DNA from: Humisphaera sp.
GTDB lineage: Bacteria > Planctomycetota > Phycisphaerae > Tepidisphaerales > Tepidisphaeraceae
Length of the DNA: 7,801 bases
Assembly: GCA_025351525.1 (NCBI GenBank)
Contig: JANXVV010000037.1
Coordinates: 1 to 7,801, forward strand
Direction: 5' to 3'
This document shows, in pieces, positions 1 to 5,194 of this stretch. Every line of letters starts with the position of its first letter. Positions within the stretch are counted from its first letter, which is position 1. The notes under the pieces were generated by a model, which saw nothing but the letters and a program-made list of their open reading frames with translations, was not told the DNA's origin and ran no database searches. The position numbers were made by a program, and so were the translations under genes.

Positions 1-1284
1 CGGGTGATGCCGGGATCGAGCGATCATGCCAAATATCTCAACAGCCCCGAGACGCCTCTTTTCAACAAAAGCCGTTGCGTGTTCGGGCTGGACATGGCTC
101 GGCAGCGCATCGTCGAAACGCGGGCGGCGGTGGTCGTCGAAGGCTATACCGATGTGGTGATGGCTCACCAATTTGGCGTGAGCAACGTCGTTTCCATCCT
201 CGGCACGGGAATGACCGAAGGCCATGTCAACATCCTGCGTCGGTTTGCGGACAAGATCATTCTGCTGTTCGATGCCGACAGCGCCGGCGATGCCGCCGCC
301 GACCGGGTGGTGGAACTTTTTCTGACGCAACCGGTTGAGATTGCGGTCGCTTCGATTCCGGACGGGTTGGATCCGGATGAATTTTTGATGCAGCACGGGG
401 CGGACGGGTTCGAGAAAATGTTGGCGGGGGCGATCGATGTGCTGACGTATAAGTGGAAGGCGCTGGTCAAACAGTTTATCAGTTCGCCGAATGATTTGAC
501 GGGTCAGCAGAAGGCGGTCCAACAATATCTGGATCTTTTGGCCAACGCCCGGGGGAGCGGCCCCGTTGACTCTATCCGATGGGGTTCGGCGCTGGCTCGG
601 GTAAGCCGGTTGACGGAAATTCCGATCGATGAGCTGAACCGTCAGTTTAAGGTTCTGAAACCGGCACCGAAGAAGGCAAATGCGGCTAAGCCGGCGAGCG
701 GCACCAGTGAAGCTCAAGAATTACGGGACGATGAGCCGATATCGGATTCTCCCGTGGCTGAGACGCCGACCGTTCCGTTTATACCGCAACCGCTGGCCCG
801 AGGACGCGCCGAACGGCAGATACTGGGCCTATTATTGACCGAGCCCCACCGATGGCATGAGGTGCAAATTCATTTGCATCTCGAAGATTTTTTAAATGCC
901 CGTCATCGGCGAATTGCGGAGGTATACTGGTCTCATCAACGCGATGAAGGCGAACCGGTATTCAATCAGTTGCTGGATTATCTGAACGATCCGAATCTGA
1001 AGGAATTGGCGATCGAACTGGTAGGTGAAATCGAAGGGCTTGTTGGCAGTCTGGCAACCATTGAAGAACAACAGGCGAAACTGGATCAGTCGCTTACCGA
1101 AGCCCTGGGCTATTTAACCCAGGCCAAGCACGATCAATCGCAGTTCAAACTTTTGGCGACATTAAGACGTACAAGCGAAGAGAATACCTCGGCGCAGGAC
1201 GAACTGTCCACGTTTGAGGCGTTGGTTAAAAATAACCAGTCCACCAATCTGCATCGCCTTGGCCCCGTCAAGCGGTCGAGATGA
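1..1284 (+). CDS. dnaG: DNA primase DnaG, C-terminal part (5' end outside the window)
   Basis: Primase synthesises the RNA primers for replication and docks on the replicative helicase. The reading frame is open from base 1, so the zinc-binding N-terminus and the first part of the catalytic core lie upstream. What is visible starts with the conserved KYLNSPETPLFNK stretch and continues into the TOPRIM fold. The catalytic glutamate is in EGYTD (about residue 46, counting from base 4) and the metal-binding DxD is in LLFDADSAGD (about residues 90-92). A low-complexity Lys/Ala/Pro-rich linker (about 219-265) leads to a helical C-terminal domain (about 268-426), which by position should be the helicase-binding domain; its sequence is poorly conserved. 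The GTG at base 4 and ATG at base 7 are internal codons, not starts. The stop is TGA at 1282-1284. rpoD follows after 151 nt on the same strand, the usual dnaG-rpoD order of the macromolecular synthesis operon. Confidence 0.96.
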   Translation, partial: RVMPGSSDHAKYLNSPETPLFNKSRCVFGLDMARQRIVETRAAVVVEGYTDVVMAHQFGVSNVVSILGTGMTEGHVNILRRFADKIILLFDADSAGDAAADRVVELFLTQPVEIAVASIPDGLDPDEFLMQHGADGFEKMLAGAIDVLTYKWKALVKQFISSPNDLTGQQKAVQQYLDLLANARGSGPVDSIRWGSALARVSRLTEIPIDELNRQFKVLKPAPKKANAAKPASGTSEAQELRDDEPISDSPVAETPTVPFIPQPLARGRAERQILGLLLTEPHRWHEVQIHLHLEDFLNARHRRIAEVYWSHQRDEGEPVFNQLLDYLNDPNLKELAIELVGEIEGLVGSLATIEEQQAKLDQSLTEALGYLTQAKHDQSQFKLLATLRRTSEENTSAQDELSTFEALVKNNQSTNLHRLGPVKRSR

Positions 1285-1435
1285 TTCGGTGCGGTCTGTA
1301 TGGTGGCTGGTTCATAGCGGCAACAGGGCCGCAAAGATTGTCGCTCCTCCCGTTGCAGGGATCGGGAACATCCCCGAGATTCTTGGCCCGAGTGACGCGA
1401 ACGATCTGTATTGTCCGGGAAAACAGGTGTCTACG

Positions 1436-3202
<1,767 letters not shown>

Positions 3203-3213
3203 AAGACAAGTAG

Positions 3214-3360
3214 ATGATCGATCCCTGAACCATTCAGGAATGGTTGGACAAAGATCCGTTTGAACCGTTTCGTGTATGGTTGAGCGACGGCCGGCAGTTT
3301 GAAGTCAGCAACCCGGCGCTGGCGGTGCCGATGGAATCAATCTTGTTTCTGGCGATTTAG
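3214..3360 (+). pseudogene. Decayed copy of the PFxPF small-protein family
   Basis: Reading from ATG 3214 gives MIDP, then a TGA (3226-3228), then a clear continuation in the same frame, TIQEWLDKDPFEPFRVWLSDG followed by RQFEVSNP and more, to TAG at 3358-3360. The DPFEPFRVWLSDG stretch matches WPFEPFRIKLVNG and RPFHPFKVTLTTG in the two intact genes at 3971 and 3750, so this is a third member. It is broken twice. An in-frame nonsense codon sits at position 5. The protein also ends about 20-25 residues short of its relatives, just after the hydrophobic SILFLAI strand, with a terminator immediately behind. It lies 11 nt after rpoD. Translation from a non-ATG start downstream of the TGA (for example TTG 3244) cannot be excluded but no good ribosome site is seen. 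Confidence 0.7.
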
Positions 3361-3366
3361 ATTTTT

Positions 3367-3397
3367 CGGACCGCGTTGCAATTTGCAACGCGGTCCG
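3367..3397 (+). terminator. Intrinsic terminator after rpoD and the decayed small gene
   Basis: Two perfect 15-nt inverted arms (starting CGGACCGCG and ending CGCGGTCCG) flank a single T; in RNA the loop would open to a few A/U. The stem is GC-rich at its base and is followed by TTCTATTTTT (3398-3407). The T-rich tail is only on the plus-strand exit side. It is placed to end rpoD-locus transcription and to insulate the small genes that follow. Confidence 0.85.
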
Positions 3398-3438
3398 TTC
3401 TATTTTTGAGAAGGTAGGAATGGATCAGAAAAAAACCG

Positions 3439-3466
3439 TTCGCAAGCATCGGTGATTCGATATGAT
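3439..3466 (+). promoter_or_regulatory. Putative promoter for the antitoxin-like gene, leaderless configuration
   Basis: TTCGCA (3439-3444, 4 of 6 to the -35 consensus), a 16-nt spacer, then TATGAT (3461-3466, 5 of 6 to the -10 consensus). Only 6 nt (GCCTGC) separate the -10 from ATG 3473, so transcription would begin at or next to the A of the start codon. No Shine-Dalgarno is visible. It lies just after the terminator at 3367-3397, where a new transcript would be needed. Confidence 0.5.
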
Positions 3467-3472
3467 GCCTGC

Positions 3473-3709
3473 ATGCTGATATCCATCGAAGGCATTTTCC
3501 GCAACGACCAGATCGAATTTTTGGAACCTCCGCCGCAAGAGAGCGACAGTTGCGTAGTCGTCACGCTCATTCCCGCTCGCATCAGTGTTGATCTAAAAGA
3601 GCGCGGCATTGATGAAGCACAAGCGGCCCGCCTACGAGGTCGGCTGAACACCATCGCCCAAGACCGGCAGTGCCATGAGATGGACGTGTACGACGAGTTA
3701 AAACCGTGA
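3473..3709 (+). CDS. Small antitoxin-like protein without an adjacent toxin
   Basis: From ATG 3473 the product is 78 aa. It opens with MLISIEGIFRNDQIEFLEPP, a short beta-strand pattern typical of small proteins annotated as antitoxins (a swapped-hairpin/AF2212-like opening: IEGxYxxGxIxLxEPP). It ends with DLKERGIDEAQAARLRGRL and a MDVYDEL tail. I recall this tail (RGIDEAQAAxLRxRLxTFAEDWxxPEMDxYD) from cyanobacterial and planctomycete proteins encoded before MazF- or PIN-type toxins. Here no toxin follows: the next gene, 40 nt downstream, belongs to the PFxPF family. The frame extends upstream to a GTG at 3452, adding seven residues across the putative -10 element, so ATG 3473 is preferred. 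The role as an antitoxin is inference from resemblance; no DNA-binding motif is recognised with confidence. Confidence 0.75.
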   Translation: MLISIEGIFRNDQIEFLEPPPQESDSCVVVTLIPARISVDLKERGIDEAQAARLRGRLNTIAQDRQCHEMDVYDELKP

Positions 3710-3734
3710 TTAGACTTCCATGACTCGATCGAAT

Positions 3735-3743
3735 TGGTAGAAT
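3735..3743 (+). promoter_or_regulatory. Putative extended -10 promoter for the first intact PFxPF gene
   Basis: TGG immediately before TAGAAT (3738-3743) fits the extended -10 form TGn-TAnnnT. The -35 region is poor (CTTCCA at 3715-3720, 3 of 6), which an extended -10 can compensate. As at the preceding gene, exactly 6 nt (ATCCCC) separate the hexamer from ATG 3750, and there is no Shine-Dalgarno, so the mRNA would be leaderless. Confidence 0.45.
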
Positions 3744-3749
3744 ATCCCC

Positions 3750-3962
3750 ATGACCCGCGAAGACCTCGAACAACTTCTCATGCGGCGGCCATTCCATCCG
3801 TTCAAGGTGACACTCACCACCGGCGAAACCTATGAGGTGATCGCACCCGGGCGAGTTGCCGTCGCTCCGAACTATTTTGCGATTGGGATTGAGGAGGAGG
3901 GTGTTTTTAAGCGTTTCGGTTTCAGCACCGTGACACGCCTGGAAGAGATGGCCACAACCTGA
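3750..3962 (+). CDS. Small hypothetical protein, PFxPF family, copy 1
   Basis: A 70-aa protein with no signal peptide, membrane segment or cysteine. The N-terminal third has RRPFHPFKVTLTTGETYEV (about residues 11-29), the signature shared with its neighbour at 3971 and the decayed copy at 3214: PFxPF[KR]hxLxxGxxx[ED]V, then a hydrophobic stretch and a last strand near a Thr-Arg-Leu-Glu-Glu. Proteins of this size and pattern are, from memory, common hypothetical proteins in Planctomycetota, often in several copies per genome; I know of no assigned function. The pattern of alternating hydrophobic residues suggests a small all-beta fold. The start is fixed by the -10 element 6 nt upstream and by alignment to the paralogue. 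An internal GGAGGAGGG at about 3892-3900 encodes EEEG and is not used as a ribosome site for any visible gene. Confidence 0.85.
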   Translation: MTREDLEQLLMRRPFHPFKVTLTTGETYEVIAPGRVAVAPNYFAIGIEEEGVFKRFGFSTVTRLEEMATT

Positions 3963-3970
3963 GGGGGATC

Positions 3971-4216
3971 GTGAAAAAGAAACGGACATTGCGGGGAGAA
4001 CTGGCGGATCTGCAAGCGAAATGGCCGTTTGAACCGTTTCGCATCAAACTGGTCAATGGCGACTTCCATGACGTCGGGCACCCTCTTTCCATGGCCATCC
4101 TTTCGGTGGGAGTCTTCATCGCTTCCCAGGACGGACACTGGGCCATTTTTACGATCAACCGAATCTCGGCGATCGAATCGCTTCTGCCGTTTGAAAATTT
4201 ACCAGGTGACGAATAG
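3971..4216 (+). CDS. Small hypothetical protein, PFxPF family, copy 2
   Basis: An 81-aa protein starting at GTG 3971. A GAGGGGG patch at 3961-3967, overlapping the stop of the preceding gene, gives a good ribosome site, and the 8-nt gap indicates translational coupling in a two-gene unit. After a basic N-terminus (MKKKR) it has KWPFEPFRIKLVNGDFHDVGHP (split here only by description: motif at about residues 17-38), matching its neighbour and the decayed copy. It continues with a hydrophobic strand pair (SVGVFIAS, then HWAIFTINRISAIE) typical of the family's end. The two intact proteins are clearly diverged from each other outside the motif, so the duplication is not recent. No function is known to me. 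It ends 7 bp before the stop of the convergent regulator gene, with no obvious terminator hairpin in between. Confidence 0.85.
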   Translation: MKKKRTLRGELADLQAKWPFEPFRIKLVNGDFHDVGHPLSMAILSVGVFIASQDGHWAIFTINRISAIESLLPFENLPGDE

Positions 4217-4223
4217 ACGCGAC

Positions 4224-4631
4224 TCAGTCGATCCACACTTCCTCTTCAATCGGCTCTTCCAACAAAGCCGGCGCAGGGGTTGAATACTCTCCCGTGAATG
4301 TCATTCCGAGCGCGTTGAGCAGTTCCCGCGCATGTCGTTCCAGCGCATCGCGGCCCTGCGAGGTCAGCCGTACCTGCGTCACCGGTTTACGGTCGCGAAA
4401 ACTTTTTTCCACGCTCACAAAGCCCGCGCTTTCCAGGCGACGGGTGTGGGTGCAGAGGTTCCCATCCGTAAGTTGCGTGCGTTTGCGCAGGTGAACGAAC
4501 TCCAACTGCGGCTCCGAGGCCAGCGCCGCCATGATGCGCAGCCGTCCGCTGCTGGCGATCACACTGTCGAATAATTCAGCCGTGGGCATAACGGGCTTAT
4601 CGGACCGCCCGGCCAAAAATCTTGAGGTCAT
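4224..4631 (-). CDS. Winged-helix transcriptional regulator (HTH_34 / MarR-ArsR-like)
   Basis: From the ATG at 4631 the product is 135 aa. FDSVIASSGRLRIMAALASE (about 21-40) is the first helix pair. LRKRTQLTDGNLCTHTRRLESAGFV (about 48-72, described by position) is the helix-turn-helix, with DGNLCTHTRRLE as recognition helix. VEKSFRDRKPVTQVRLTSQG (about 74-93) is the beta wing. The family represses or activates local genes, usually as a dimer. The C-terminal tail (about 112-135) is Pro/Glu-rich and acidic, ending EEEVWID. ATG 4631 overlaps the acetyltransferase stop as ATGA, which argues for coupling. The internal ATG at 4589 (121 aa) would better match the usual family start a few residues before FDxV, and cannot be ruled out. 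The open frame upstream to 4829 is the acetyltransferase read in another frame. No cysteine pair or ligand-binding domain is evident. Confidence 0.85.
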   Translation of the reverse strand: MTSRFLAGRSDKPVMPTAELFDSVIASSGRLRIMAALASEPQLEFVHLRKRTQLTDGNLCTHTRRLESAGFVSVEKSFRDRKPVTQVRLTSQGRDALERHARELLNALGMTFTGEYSTPAPALLEEPIEEEVWID

Positions 4632-5092
4632 GCCCGGCGGGTCATTTTTCGATGCGGGCCGGCGGTGGGAATGTTGAACTCTTCGGACCGTTCCACCCAT
4701 CCCTGTCGTCGATAAAATTCGAGCGCTGGAACCCGCGCGTTGCACCAGAACAATCGAACGGGTGAACCTTCCAGCACCAGTTCCGTCGCGTATTGCAGAA
4801 CGGCTTGACCGAGACCGCGCCTCTGCCAATCCGCATCGGTGGCCATGCCGCGCAACTGAAAGGCAGGCTCATTTTCCCAGGCATTCAATTGAAACGTCGC
4901 ACAGCAGACGGCTTGAAACCCTTTAAACGCCGCCACATGGCAAGTCGTCGGCGCCTCGTCGAATTCAAACCGAGCCTCCTCCATCGGCAAACCCGCGCGC
5001 AGAATGCGATGGCGAAGAGGGACGATCTCCTCAACCTTCGCCGCGCGAATGAGAATGGTTTGAACACCGAATGGAATCGACATCGGCAGCAT
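4628..5092 (-). CDS. GNAT-family N-acetyltransferase
   Basis: A 154-aa single-domain acyltransferase that would transfer an acetyl group from acetyl-CoA to an amine; the substrate cannot be told from sequence. Motif A is FQLRGMATDADWQRRGLG (about 78-95), with the pyrophosphate-binding QRRGLG loop followed by the helix QAVLQYA. Motif B is seen in RLFWCNARVPALEFYRRQGW (about 113-132), including the conserved tyrosine in ALEFY and the final GW. The length is typical of the family. Start choice is uncertain: ATG 5092 and ATG 5083 both lack a clear Shine-Dalgarno. The stop overlaps the start of the winged-helix gene by ATGA, so the two are co-transcribed. The pairing suggests the regulator controls the enzyme or both respond to one signal, but that is inference. 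Confidence 0.92.
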   Translation of the reverse strand: MLPMSIPFGVQTILIRAAKVEEIVPLRHRILRAGLPMEEARFEFDEAPTTCHVAAFKGFQAVCCATFQLNAWENEPAFQLRGMATDADWQRRGLGQAVLQYATELVLEGSPVRLFWCNARVPALEFYRRQGWVERSEEFNIPTAGPHRKMTRRA

Positions 5093-5156
5093 TTTTCTGA
5101 TGCGGAGTCGAGAACTCTCGCTTGTCGGTGCAACGAAGAAAAACCCCTCACTCTAA

Positions 5157-5186
5157 CCCTCCCCCCTTGAGTACAAGGGGGGAGGG
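5157..5186. repeat. GC-run hairpin, probable dispersed intergenic repeat
   Basis: Perfect 13-bp arms (CCCTCCCCCCTTG and its complement) flank a 4-nt AGTA loop. The element is preceded by ACCCCTCACTCTAA. The whole resembles the CCCTCACCCTAACCCTCTCCC-type hairpins that recur between genes in many bacterial genomes (recollection, not searched). It fills the 102-bp gap between the membrane protein's stop and the acetyltransferase's start. On the minus strand it could end the membrane-protein transcript: a TTTTTT run follows the stem after 13 nt, farther than in a standard terminator. Confidence 0.7.
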
Positions 5187-5194
5187 GACCGGAG

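Noticed and set aside
1383..1414. TTGGCC and TATTGT as an internal rpoD promoter
   Set aside because: The 20-nt spacing and modest matches do not support a confident promoter. Mentioned only as a weak candidate in the rpoD entry.
1214..1435. 74-residue N-terminal extension of RpoD
   Set aside because: It overlaps the end of dnaG and has no similarity to sigma region 1.1, which begins after ATG 1436, where a purine-rich patch is also present.
3228..3245. Near-palindrome AACCATTCAGGAATGGTT in the decayed gene
   Set aside because: Eight-base arms with a 2-nt centre are expected about once by chance in a window of this size, and the sequence encodes the family's WL residues. No second copy was seen.
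4220..4230. CGACTCAGTCG small palindrome between the convergent genes
   Set aside because: Five-bp arms with a 1-nt loop and no T-run are too weak for a terminator and overlap the regulator's stop codon.
4632..4829. 66-residue N-terminal extension of the winged-helix regulator
   Set aside because: It lies wholly inside the acetyltransferase gene in another frame and reads as low-complexity Arg/Ser sequence.
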